DNA of 21,022 nucleotides from positions 1-21,022 of the forward strand of contig CAWACK010000004.1 in assembly GCA_963780545.1 (NCBI GenBank), written 5' to 3'. The translations under genes and the position numbers were made by a program. The stretch is from UBA8941 sp963780545 (GTDB lineage Archaea; Thermoproteota; Bathyarchaeia; TCS64). The notes beneath the pieces are model-generated. The model was not told the DNA's origin. It made no database searches and saw only the letters and a program-made list of their open reading frames with translations. The first letter of the stretch is position 1. Each line of letters starts with the position of its first letter. This document shows positions 1 through 7,307 of the stretch, in pieces.

Positions 1-907
1 TCATGCAATGAATGCCACCGCAGCCTAGTCGCATCTCGTCTCCCGGGATCTGGACGACTTCTATGCCGCGATTTCTAGCCTCCTGCATGACCCGTGGGTT
101 GCCAGTGTAGTGGATGCAGAGGTCTTCGTGGACTGTTAGGAAGTTAGCAGCCATGTCGAGGCACTCCTTGTCGGTGATCTCAATTATATCGTAGTTATCA
201 TCAACGAGCCACTCGAGGAAGCTGCCTTCCCATGCCTCTGTGCGTGTTCGGAATGTGGCAGGATTCTCCTCTAGGGAGATGCGGTGGGCTATTGCGCGTT
301 TGCCGGGGAGCTCAGCGAATTCACCGTCTATATGAATGTAGCCCTTAGGCATGTTGAGTTGGATGAACTGGTCGACGATCTGTTCGTTAAGGAGGAAGTC
401 GCCGAGGTCGTTTAGGGCACCCTGAGTGGCGCGGTCGCAGAGGCCGGCAACGGCTACTCGTCCTTCTAGGAGAGCAAAGCCTCCGCCCTCAAAGGTTTCG
501 GGTTCCTTGAGCTGATGGGCGATGGGGGTTCCAGCGGCCTCATGGGCGGCGCGGATTATGGGCGTCTCTACGCGTCTGCTGGGGAGGCCCATGCGGAAGA
601 GGATGGCGCCAGCTTCTGTTACTGTGCTTGAGTCTCTGGTGAATACGAGATTAGGGGCTTGGGCGATCTGTTTCCTCATGGCGGGGTTGTCGGCTAGTAG
701 TGTGCCGACGTCTAGAACCTCTACGCCGGCCTCAGTGAGAGCATCCATAAGCATGCGGTGATCGTTCTGAAATCGCTTTATGTCGACGGCGCAGTCGAAG
801 TGGTGGGTCGCTGGATCCCGGTTGGCGAGGTCGAGCTCGTTGCCTGGATGGTGAACGAGGACACGCTTCAAATCTCCGGATTCGTGGTTAACTCCGAATT
901 CTGGCAT
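1..907 (-). CDS. Arginine deiminase/amidinotransferase-superfamily enzyme (partial, C-terminus cut by window edge)
   Basis: Starting at the ATG at 907-905, the frame is open for 302 codons and runs off the left edge. Superfamily landmarks appear in order: a phenylalanine-threonine-arginine-aspartate motif (FTRDSS) at residues 89-94, EGGG at 140-143, the catalytic-histidine segment IHIDGEF at 191-197, and GGIHCM at 297-302, where Cys301 aligns with the nucleophilic cysteine of arginine deiminases, DDAH and glycine amidinotransferases. Family knowledge: these enzymes attack guanidino carbons through a covalent cysteine intermediate. The length up to the cysteine fits a complete single-domain enzyme, so only a few residues should be missing. 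The substrate (arginine, citrulline-forming, or another guanidino compound) cannot be told from sequence. It is divergent from the glycosidase at 991. A CGTTTTAT box about 28 bases upstream suggests a leaderless transcript and supports this start. A cytosolic enzyme is inferred because no signal peptide is seen. Confidence 0.85.
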   Translation of the reverse strand, partial: MPEFGVNHESGDLKRVLVHHPGNELDLANRDPATHHFDCAVDIKRFQNDHRMLMDALTEAGVEVLDVGTLLADNPAMRKQIAQAPNLVFTRDSSTVTEAGAILFRMGLPSRRVETPIIRAAHEAAGTPIAHQLKEPETFEGGGFALLEGRVAVAGLCDRATQGALNDLGDFLLNEQIVDQFIQLNMPKGYIHIDGEFAELPGKRAIAHRISLEENPATFRTRTEAWEGSFLEWLVDDNYDIIEITDKECLDMAANFLTVHEDLCIHYTGNPRVMQEARNRGIEVVQIPGDEMRLGCGGIHCM

Positions 908-930
908 AATTTAGGACGGTGCTAGGATGG

Positions 931-938
931 ATAAAACG
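931..938 (-). promoter_or_regulatory. TATA-like box for the amidinotransferase-like gene
   Basis: On the minus strand this reads CGTTTTAT. Its centre lies about 28 bases before the ATG at 907, the spacing expected for an archaeal TATA box serving a leaderless or near-leaderless transcript. Assigned by position and AT-rich contrast only. Confidence 0.4.
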
Positions 939-990
939 TTAACCTGGCACCGCCCGATTTTGATTGCATTGTCACGCACGCTTGTGTTAA

Positions 991-2472
991 ATGCCTATGA
1001 TGATAAATGAGTATCGATGGGCCTTGGGTGGCGCTTTTCCTGAGGGGTTCCTTTGGGGTGTGGCGGTCTCCTCCTTCCAGGTCGAGATGGGAAGGGTAGG
1101 AACGCTGATCAGTCTGATTGGTGGGCTTGGCTCCACGACGCTGAGAACAAGCGGAGAGGCTGGGTGAGCGGGGATGTGCCTGAAGAAGGTCCTGGATTCT
1201 GGGAGCTATACGGGGGTGACTTCAAGTTGGCTCGGCGGATAGGGTGCAACGCCTTCAGAATGAGCCTAGATTGGTCCAGGATCTTCCCCACCTCGACTGA
1301 GGGTGTATCAGTGGAGGTTCACCGCGACATACACGGTAATATCGAGAAGGTATGGGTTGACGATCGTGGGATGCGTGAGCTTGTTAAGCTAACGGATAAG
1401 GCTGTGGCTAGGAGGTATAGACAGATCATCTCCGAGTGCAGGAGGTCGGGATTGGAGCCGATGGTGACGCTATACCATTGGCCGATCCCGCTCTGGCTAC
1501 ATGACCCGATCGCGACTCGCGATGGGGTTGCACCGGAAGGGAAGAGAGGATGGCTTGACGAGGGAACCATGGTGGAGTTCGCAAAGTATTGTGCCTGTGC
1601 AGCTTACGCATTCGGGGACTTGGTGGATCTTTGGGCGACGATCAATGAGGTGAAAATAGTTTCGGATCATGGATTTTTAGATGGAGGTGAGTTTCCACCG
1701 GGGCTGAATGACTTCGAGTCATTCATGGTGGCGATGAAACATCTCTCTATGGCTCATGGGTTGGCTTATGAGCAGGTTAAAAGGTGGGACCGGACCTCTG
1801 CGGGATCCTTTGGTCCCTCCAGAGTCGGGATAGTTGCTGTGCTTCACTATCATGAGCCAGCTGATCCTTCGAGTGAGGCCGATGTGAAGGCAACCCTGTT
1901 CAACGACTACCTCTTCAACGAGTGGAGTCTAAACGCCGTGTTCCGCGGCGACTATGATATGAATGCAGATGGGCTGGTCGAGGGGAATGAGATGCTACCT
2001 AACCTCGTAAAGGGCTGTGACTGGTTAGGGATCAACTACTACATGAGGAGGCGGGTTATGCATGTGGCGAAAGGGGGTGACCCTCGCCTCGACTTTGACT
2101 TTGCCCCGGCAGTGGATCCCAGCGACGTAGGCTTCGACACTTATCCGGAGGGGTTGCGTTGGGTCTGCGATTGGGCATACACTCGATACAGGAGGCCAAT
2201 CTACATAACAGAGAACGGTATAGCGGACTCGGAGGACTTGAGGAGGGAGAGATATCTTTTGGGACACCTGGATGCGATTCAGAGGGCGATAGAACTCGAT
2301 TGCGTCCCTGTGCGTGGCTACTTCCACTGGAGCCTCATAGATAACCTCGAGTGGTCTAGCGGTACAAGGTACGGTTTGGGTTGTACTCGGTTGATTCGGT
2401 GACGAAGAGGAGAACATCAAAGGCGTCGGCTGAGATTTCAGGCGGATAGCGGAATCCAACATGCTCCCGTAA
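991..2472 (+). pseudogene. Glycoside hydrolase family 1 (LacS-like beta-glycosidase), three frame breaks
   Basis: The reading frame starts at ATG 991 and gives a typical GH1 N-terminus (FPEGFLWGVAVSSFQVEMG). Near 1089-1096, in a G-rich run, it must drop one base to continue as GRNADQSDWW. The main body (about 1092-2380) has the LacS-like landmarks: SGDVPEEGPGFWELYGGDF, LDWSRIFP, the acid/base Glu in TINE (codon 1647-1649; the next residue is Val where the family usually has Pro), YHWPIPLWLHDP, and the nucleophile in ITENGIAD (codon 2211-2213). After GYFHWSLIDNLEW a second break near 2376-2383 is needed to continue as LYSVDSVTKRRTSKASAEI. A third at the TTT of 2436-2438 restores FRRIAESNMLP and a stop at 2470-2472. 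Each break behaves as a 1-base deletion. Read literally, the longest frame ends at 2402 and lacks both termini. It is either a decaying gene or a functional gene with sequence errors; catalytic residues are intact. Product if functional: intracellular beta-glucosidase or beta-galactosidase. Confidence 0.8.
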
Positions 2473-2501
2473 CTACGCCAACTTCCACGATAATAAGTAG
2501 G

Positions 2502-2513
2502 AAAAATAAAATG
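2502..2513 (-). terminator. T-rich putative terminator after the NIPSNAP-like gene
   Basis: On the minus strand, about 25-35 bases past the stop at 2539, the sequence is rich in T (a TTTTATTTTT stretch). Archaeal terminators are commonly T-runs without a strong hairpin. Assigned by composition only. Confidence 0.3.
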
Positions 2514-2538
2514 TGAGGAGTTGGGTGCGTTTTTGTCT

Positions 2539-2868
2539 CTATTTCAAAGGTGAGTAGTCTGTTGGTTTTAGGATCATGTTAGTGATTCTCTCAGTTAGGG
2601 GACCTCCGGCTCTCTGCTCCGTTTCGGTTCGTGCCTTTACCCAGCCCGGGTCCGTGGAGAAGGCGTTCCAAGCTCTCTCCCTATGGGCAAGGTCCTCATA
2701 GGCGAGCATATAGTAGAGAACGTTGCTTGTGCCTATGATTGCTGTCCAAAATCCAATCACTTTGATGCCGTGCTTCTCGAAGTACTTGAGGGTTACCTTA
2801 GCGAAGCGCTCGTTAAGAGCATCCATGCGGCCGGAGATGGCCTCGTAAACACGCCACTCGTAGATCAT
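2539..2868 (-). CDS. NIPSNAP-family protein
   Basis: A 109-residue protein from the ATG at 2868; an in-frame GTG at 2877 would add three residues. The N-terminal MIYEWRVYEAISGRMDALNE, followed by a second strand-helix unit ending in LAYEDLAHRERAWNAF and a final WVKARTETE segment, matches the dimeric alpha/beta-barrel NIPSNAP family by pattern. Such small proteins are often annotated without a known reaction, and no catalytic residues can be named here. It stands alone on the minus strand between the 3' end of the glycosidase and the YczE-like gene, with an AT-rich upstream region (about 2880-2940). No signal peptide or membrane segment is seen. The family call is fairly firm; the role is unknown. 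Confidence 0.75.
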   Translation of the reverse strand: MIYEWRVYEAISGRMDALNERFAKVTLKYFEKHGIKVIGFWTAIIGTSNVLYYMLAYEDLAHRERAWNAFSTDPGWVKARTETEQRAGGPLTERITNMILKPTDYSPLK

Positions 2869-2980
2869 GAATAACACCGTATCAATGGTAGACTTAATTC
2901 ATTTAATAAAAATAGAGAAAGTATTTAGAGAAAATTTTAGAAATTTGGTGTAGAACCACGCGTTTCATGAATTAAATTCT

Positions 2981-3646
2981 CTAGTCTTTACCCTGAAGGT
3001 AGCCGTATAGTTCCCAGAGATTCATCTGAGGCGACTTACCCTCGAAATTACCTAGCTTAAAGGAGTACTGGACGGCGTAACCGATACTCAGAGCCGTCAC
3101 TACAGTGCCGATGCCGACTGGCCCCCCAAGGAAGTACCCTAGTATGAGAACACTGACCTCTATACTTCCACGTACTAGCCAAACTGACCTATCTAGTTGC
3201 CTCACAAGTCCAACCATAAGTCCATCCCGTGGCCCCGCCCCCAGCTGAACCCTCATATAGAAGAGTGTCCCTGCACCCACAAATACCACGCTTAAAAGTA
3301 GCATTACAGCTTGACCCATTGGGTCGGTTGGCTTCGGCACAAGGTTCAGGTTTATAATCAGGTCCGTGAAGTAGCCGATGAAGAACATATTCATAACTGT
3401 CCCGAAGCCAGGAGGGAACCCTAGTGCCCATCCAAGTAGAAGCACAACTAACCCTACAATCTGGCTTACCTGACCCAAAGTTAACCCACTCAGGACTGAT
3501 ACTCCCACGTGGAAAACCCCCCAAGGGTTCATCCCAAGTCCTGAGTAGAGATTTGTAACCTGCCCAGCAGCGAATAGAAACAGGCCGAAGTAGAGAGATG
3601 GAAGCCTCACTAGGAAGCTTCGAAGGTTTCCACCATGGATCGGCAT
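2981..3646 (-). CDS. YczE/YitT-type integral membrane protein
   Basis: A 221-residue hydrophobic protein with about five to six membrane segments and short loops. The segment NLYSGLGMNPWGVFHVGVS followed by GLTLGQVSQIVGLVVLLLGW, and the later repeat-like GAGPRDGLMVGLVRQL, are the two recognisable conserved loops of the YczE/YyaS/YitT family (glycines, Pro-Trp in the first and Pro-Arg-Asp-Gly in the second). The transported substrate of this family is not established, so none is proposed. It starts 41 bases after the stop of the alpha/beta hydrolase on the same strand, so the two are probably co-transcribed. No upstream TATA box of its own is evident in that gap. Confidence 0.8.
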   Translation of the reverse strand: MPIHGGNLRSFLVRLPSLYFGLFLFAAGQVTNLYSGLGMNPWGVFHVGVSVLSGLTLGQVSQIVGLVVLLLGWALGFPPGFGTVMNMFFIGYFTDLIINLNLVPKPTDPMGQAVMLLLSVVFVGAGTLFYMRVQLGAGPRDGLMVGLVRQLDRSVWLVRGSIEVSVLILGYFLGGPVGIGTVVTALSIGYAVQYSFKLGNFEGKSPQMNLWELYGYLQGKD

Positions 3647-3687
3647 CTAGAAACTTGAACACCGAAGACGGAAAAAGGGTTCGGTGA

Positions 3688-4446
3688 CTAGAGGCTAACC
3701 CTAAGCCAGTCAAGGACAGCCTTGATCAGGGGAATTCTATGCTCTGAGAAGCTGTGGTCCGCTCCCTCGATTAAAACCCACTTCTTCGGCTCCCTCCCCT
3801 TATCGTAAAGGATCTTGCAGAGCTCTGGCGGTGTCACCTCATCCGAGGTACCCACCAACATTATGATTGGGGCCCTCACCTCGCCGATTAATTTCACGGG
3901 GTTTCCTATCTCCGTTACCTCCCTGAGGTCGGCGCGCACTTGATCAGGCGTCATCCCCTCGAGCTTTCCCTTCGCCGACTCGATGAAGCTCCTCACCACT
4001 GTCTCCAACGTGTCCCCCCTCGTCCAGAGGCCGATGTCCGACACAGGTGCCATCATGACTCCTGTCTTTATAGTCGGGTCAAGGCTCATCCTCTTAGTCT
4101 GTGGTAACGCCCCCATACTATGACTAACGAGGCCTACGCGATCCGGGTCGACGCAAGGCAGCTCCCTAAGAAATGCAACTGCATCTCTAGTGTTCAGCTC
4201 CAGCTTTGTGAACCTGTATACTCCCTTACTCCCCCAGGCGCCTTGGTAGTAAAAAATCAGCGTCACTATGCCTTTAAGGGCGAGTTCCTCAGCGAGGTCC
4301 ATGTTCTTCGTGTCACCAGGGTAAGCGTGGCAGACGACGACAGCGGGGTATTTACCCTCTGGTGCTGGCCGGTAGATTCTCCCTAAAAGTGTGTTTCCCT
4401 CGCTTGGGAAGGAGACGTTTTCAACGACTATGCTCAAAGGAACCAT
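3688..4446 (-). CDS. Alpha/beta hydrolase (dienelactone hydrolase/acyl-peptidase-like fold)
   Basis: A 252-residue protein with a complete serine-hydrolase triad by position: nucleophile Ser110 in the elbow GLVSHSMGA (Ser-His-Ser-Met-Gly), Asp202 in GTSDEVTP, and His231 in GADHSFSEH. A likely oxyanion loop is HAYPG at 40-44. Length and spacing fit a single-domain alpha/beta hydrolase of the kind that acts on esters, lactones or acyl compounds; the natural substrate is not deducible. There is no signal peptide, so a cytosolic enzyme is inferred. It is the first gene of a probable two-gene unit with the YczE-like membrane protein, 41 bases downstream. The ATG at 4446 is the natural start because residues just after it already form the first strand of the fold. 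Confidence 0.88.
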   Translation of the reverse strand: MVPLSIVVENVSFPSEGNTLLGRIYRPAPEGKYPAVVVCHAYPGDTKNMDLAEELALKGIVTLIFYYQGAWGSKGVYRFTKLELNTRDAVAFLRELPCVDPDRVGLVSHSMGALPQTKRMSLDPTIKTGVMMAPVSDIGLWTRGDTLETVVRSFIESAKGKLEGMTPDQVRADLREVTEIGNPVKLIGEVRAPIIMLVGTSDEVTPPELCKILYDKGREPKKWVLIEGADHSFSEHRIPLIKAVLDWLRVSL

Positions 4447-4682
4447 AGCATATTCTTCTACATCCTTCTTAAGCTAACCGCTCGGGGTGTTGTGGTCCGG
4501 TTACGGAGTCAAAGCGTCTCCTTAAACTACTCCAATGCAGCCTCGATTAGAAATACGATGACCTCTGAAAAGTCCTGTTTTATTTTTTTGACAAGTATCC
4601 GAATCTTCGACTCGTTTGCTGCATCAGATGCGTCTGCATTTACTGGATAGAAAAAGGGATCCGAAGCTTGTATGCAATAATT
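4447..4682. other. Intergenic stretch without a recognised gene
   Basis: This is 236 bases between the alpha/beta hydrolase and the small protein at 4683. It contains only a minus-strand T-run (about 4650-4655 read in reverse), which may end the upstream small gene. I see no convincing open frame, tRNA or strong hairpin. Confidence 0.4.
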
Positions 4683-4988
4683 TTACTTCAATGGAAACTT
4701 CTTCATAGCTTTCTGGAAAGCCTCGCCCTGGCTCTCAAGAACCACCTCGAGCCACCAGTCCTCTGTCGGCCACCAGAACACGATGAGGTTGGCAATTTGC
4801 TGCTCGTTCTCCGCCTCGATGATCCTGAACCCCTTACCTCTATCAGTGAACATCGTATTCGTGAGCATCTTTGGGAACTGTTTCGGATCCTCCTTCATCG
4901 CTTTTTCGAACTTCTGGCTAAGCTCCATCTCCCTGTCGAAGTCCTCTATACTCCAATCCCAGTGCCAAACATACTTCATTTCAGACAC
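4683..4988 (-). CDS. Small hypothetical protein, possible ferredoxin-like alpha/beta fold (DUF3303-like)
   Basis: A 101-residue protein from GTG 4988; ATG 4979 (starting MKYVWHWDW) is equally possible and would give 98 residues. Visible features are an aromatic first strand (KYVWHWDW), a charged helix with many Glu and Lys, a strand-turn near RGKGFRIIEA, a helix (ENEQQIANLIVFW), and a last aromatic strand (EDWWLEVVLES). This order (strand-helix-strand-strand-helix-strand) resembles small dimeric ferredoxin-like proteins such as DUF3303, but no diagnostic motif is present and I do not assign a function. It has its own intergenic space on both sides, so it is probably monocistronic. The amino-acid composition and lack of a better overlapping frame support a real gene. 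Confidence 0.6.
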   Translation of the reverse strand: MSEMKYVWHWDWSIEDFDREMELSQKFEKAMKEDPKQFPKMLTNTMFTDRGKGFRIIEAENEQQIANLIVFWWPTEDWWLEVVLESQGEAFQKAMKKFPLK

Positions 4989-5163
4989 ACCTATTAGTTT
5001 TCTTTTGGTGCTTCGCGTCTTGCATTCGCGAGCATGTAGTTGTTAGAGTTTGTTTTCTATTAATAGTGGATGTTTACAATTGTAATCTCTTAATTCGAAT
5101 CGAACACAAATGTACGCGAACATCGATGTCCACAATAAATCTAGGGAAATCAGCTTGTTCCCC

Positions 5164-5721
5164 TCAGATCTGCTTCTTACCCCTATTATTCACAACCCTT
5201 CCAGCTGCCGAAGACAACACGATCACACCCCCATCCACAACAACGTCAGCCCTCACACCCGTCTGCAACTCAACCAGCGAGGAGAGGAAACTCGAGAGGA
5301 AGATACCCCACTTCTTACCCATCTGATGCGTAACCATATACGCTTCATCCGAGCGGTAACAGTTGAACCAGTGGGAGGATGGAAGCAGCCAACCCATACA
5401 CCAATCCAATCCCTCTGGGCCCGTCTTCCCCTCCCCAAGCGCGTGTTCTATGTACATGAGCAGCTCATGCGCGATGAGGGGACCTAGCCTGATGAGTTCG
5501 TCGTCTTCGATGGTCTCGAGGATGAGGGTGAGTGTGGTGGGGAGGAGTGCGACTGGTTTGAGTTTGTCTACGTAGCTGTATTTGTCCCTGTAGTAGGTGA
5601 GGATCTCTGTGGTGAGTGAGGATACGGTTTGGTTGGTTTTCTGGGCTTCCCTGCTGAGGTAGTCGTTGAGGTCGTTGGACAGCCTTATCGTTTTAACGGT
5701 CGATTGGCGTCTGTTGACCAA
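5164..5721 (-). CDS. Ribbon-helix-helix transcriptional regulator with a C-terminal domain
   Basis: The 185-residue frame starts at TTG 5721; an in-frame stop lies a few codons upstream and no ATG is nearby. Residues 8-48 (TVKTIRLSNDLNDYLSREAQ, then NQTVSSLTTEILTYYRDKY) form a ribbon-helix-helix DNA-binding unit: a basic strand, then two helices with the turn at TNQTV. The remaining 135 or so residues have a helical segment (about 63-95), an aromatic/Cys-containing region (LDWCMGWLLPSSHWFNCY, 105-122) and a final strand-rich part. I do not recognise this domain; it could bind a ligand or mediate oligomers. A TTTAAATA box 32-39 bases upstream of the TTG supports the start. It lies next to the MFS transporter on the same strand but with its own promoter, so regulation of a neighbour is only a guess. 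Confidence 0.72.
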   Translation of the reverse strand: MVNRRQSTVKTIRLSNDLNDYLSREAQKTNQTVSSLTTEILTYYRDKYSYVDKLKPVALLPTTLTLILETIEDDELIRLGPLIAHELLMYIEHALGEGKTGPEGLDWCMGWLLPSSHWFNCYRSDEAYMVTHQMGKKWGIFLSSFLSSLVELQTGVRADVVVDGGVIVLSSAAGRVVNNRGKKQI

Positions 5722-5752
5722 GAACCATCGTGTTTATTTTACGATGAATGGA

Positions 5753-5760
5753 TATTTAAA
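5753..5760 (-). promoter_or_regulatory. TATA-like box for the RHH regulator gene
   Basis: On the minus strand the sequence is TTTAAATA, centred about 35 bases before the TTG at 5721. A transcript starting about 26 bases downstream would have a leader of under ten bases. Confidence 0.5.
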
Positions 5761-5807
5761 CTAAATTCCAATACAATTTCCAACATTTGTAGTCTAGACG
5801 CGCGCTC

Positions 5808-5842
5808 ATAGCTGAAAGCTATTTAACTTATTTTTTTTTTTA
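5808..5842. repeat. Inverted repeat followed by a long T-run
   Basis: ATAGCT (5808-5813), loop GAA, AGCTAT (5817-5822) is a perfect 6-base-pair inverted repeat. On the plus strand it is followed within ten bases by a run of eleven T (about 5831-5841). Read on the plus strand this looks like an intrinsic terminator, although no plus-strand gene precedes it. On the minus strand it lies just past the MFS stop codon. Confidence 0.4.
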
Positions 5843-6991
5843 ATTTGTATCGTTCAGTTTCTTTAGTCGAGCAGATGTCGGAATTATTAGCAGAGCTATA
5901 AGACCGAGGCCAATGTAGGTCGTCGATGCCGAGTATAGTTGGCTGACGTAACCCGCCGCGATGGGGCTGACGCACATAAAAGCGCCATACATGAACTCAT
6001 AGAAGCTCATAGTCGCACCTAAGCTACCTCTCGGAGATCCCTGGGCGACGTAGTTCGCTATGATTGGCTCTATGACGCCGTTGGATGCTCCAAATAGGAT
6101 GATGGACCAGATGAATCCCAGGGTGGTATATGCATAAGCAACGCCGATGAGGCTGATGGCGAGACCAATGGATCCAATGAGCATGCCTCTCTTTACGCCG
6201 ACACCAACAACCCGCTCCGAGTAGAAGAACCCAACACACTTGACTGAGGTCGCCACAGCGATGAGGATCCCGATCACAGTAGCCGAGAGTCCTCTCTCCG
6301 CCATAGTAGCGGGGAGGATGTAGAAGTAGATGCCGAGCCCAAGAGCGTAGGGGATCATTGTAACGTACGCCCACTTGAGGGAGCCCACGGCGGAGAAGTC
6401 GAATTTAATCTCCTTGGAATGTGTCTCCAGCCTGATCCGTGGGAGCATCACAGTGTTCACGGCTAGGGCAACGAGCATCACGCCCGTGAGGATAGCCCAG
6501 AGGAACGGATAACCGAAGGAGTCGGCGATCCACCCTCCGGCGAGGGGACCTATGACGAAGCCGAGTAGCCAACTCAGGTTGTATCTGCCGATGGCGTGTG
6601 TTAGCAGCTCTGGGGGCGCCAAGTCCGCAGTTATTGTCCCAGCCGTTGCCCAGAATGCTCCGCCGGCTAACCCGATTAAGACTCTGCCGATGGAGACCTG
6701 CTGGATGTTGCCCGCGAAGGCGAAGTAGAGAAGGCACAATGTTGTGAAGACATTGAACGCGAGGTAGAGACGTATCTTCTCGAACCTGTCAAGGAGAGAT
6801 CCAGCAATCAGGGTCATAAAGGTGTAGAGAGCTGCTGCAGCGGTCCCCGTGAGGCCGATTTCTAGGAGGGTGGCTCCGAGTTCCTCGGCTTGGACGGAGG
6901 CGAGCATCATTGGTGTCCCTATCGCGGTTGCGACTAGGAAAGCCGAGATGTATAGTAGTCTGAGGGATCCGAGCCGATCATCGACAGACAA
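5840..6991 (-). CDS. Major facilitator superfamily transporter
   Basis: A 383-residue polytopic protein with about 12 hydrophobic segments. The loop after the second segment holds the MFS motif-A signature GSLLDRFEKIRL (residues 64-75; Gly, Asp-Arg), and the third to fourth segments contain RVLIGLAGGAFWATAG and the Pro/Gly-rich GFVIGPLAGGWIADSFG motif-C-like region. The central loop after about residue 180 separates the two halves. The substrate is not predictable; the pattern resembles drug/sugar-efflux-type MFS proteins. The start is TTG at 6991, because no ATG or GTG occurs in frame upstream before a stop. A GGAGGGAG stretch lies about 20 bases upstream, rather far for a Shine-Dalgarno site. 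The gene precedes the RHH regulator on the same strand, with about 118 bases between them. Confidence 0.88.
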   Translation of the reverse strand: MSVDDRLGSLRLLYISAFLVATAIGTPMMLASVQAEELGATLLEIGLTGTAAAALYTFMTLIAGSLLDRFEKIRLYLAFNVFTTLCLLYFAFAGNIQQVSIGRVLIGLAGGAFWATAGTITADLAPPELLTHAIGRYNLSWLLGFVIGPLAGGWIADSFGYPFLWAILTGVMLVALAVNTVMLPRIRLETHSKEIKFDFSAVGSLKWAYVTMIPYALGLGIYFYILPATMAERGLSATVIGILIAVATSVKCVGFFYSERVVGVGVKRGMLIGSIGLAISLIGVAYAYTTLGFIWSIILFGASNGVIEPIIANYVAQGSPRGSLGATMSFYEFMYGAFMCVSPIAAGYVSQLYSASTTYIGLGLIALLIIPTSARLKKLNDTN

Positions 6992-7307
6992 GTTGCTGAA
7001 TGTTAAAGTGCTCCCTCCAATGAAACTAGTTTGTTCGCTATAATAGAAAAAATTAATTAAAATTTAGGTGAATAAGGCTAGAAAATTATCCTCATTTTCT
7101 TCAATATCTTGGCGATCGCTCAAAAGATTATCATGTAGACTGCGCGTATGCGATTCCGCATCGTTAGGGTGTAGTATTCTAAGACTCTTAATCCTAGGCA
7201 TGCGAATTTTCCTTTCCTTTTTTGAATCAATTTCACTTTCAACTATCTCCCCATAACATATGCACCTCGTAACCCCTATAACTAGCCGAATGTGAGAAAC
7301 CACCAGA
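6992..7307. other. AT-rich intergenic region between divergent MFS and Nre genes
   Basis: This 316-base gap holds the promoters of two divergent genes: a GGAGGGAG purine run near 7010-7020 (minus strand) for the MFS gene and a CTATAACT box at 7276-7283 for nre. A minus-strand frame at 7064-7201 could encode a 45-residue acidic peptide (MPRIKSLRIL start, DRQDIEENED near the end), but no family is recognised and I do not call it a gene. Confidence 0.4.
7276..7283 (+). promoter_or_regulatory. TATA-like box for nre
   Basis: CTATAACT is centred about 29 bases before the TTG at 7308. The spacing supports a leaderless transcript and the unusual TTG start. Confidence 0.45.

Noticed and set aside
2025..2462. 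Minus-strand 145-codon frame
   Set aside because: It lies antisense within the well-supported GH1 gene, has a Pro/Ser-rich shadow-like composition and no recognisable motif.
5110..5487. Plus-strand 125-codon frame
   Set aside because: It is antisense to the RHH regulator and shows no family motif; the minus-strand protein explains the region better.
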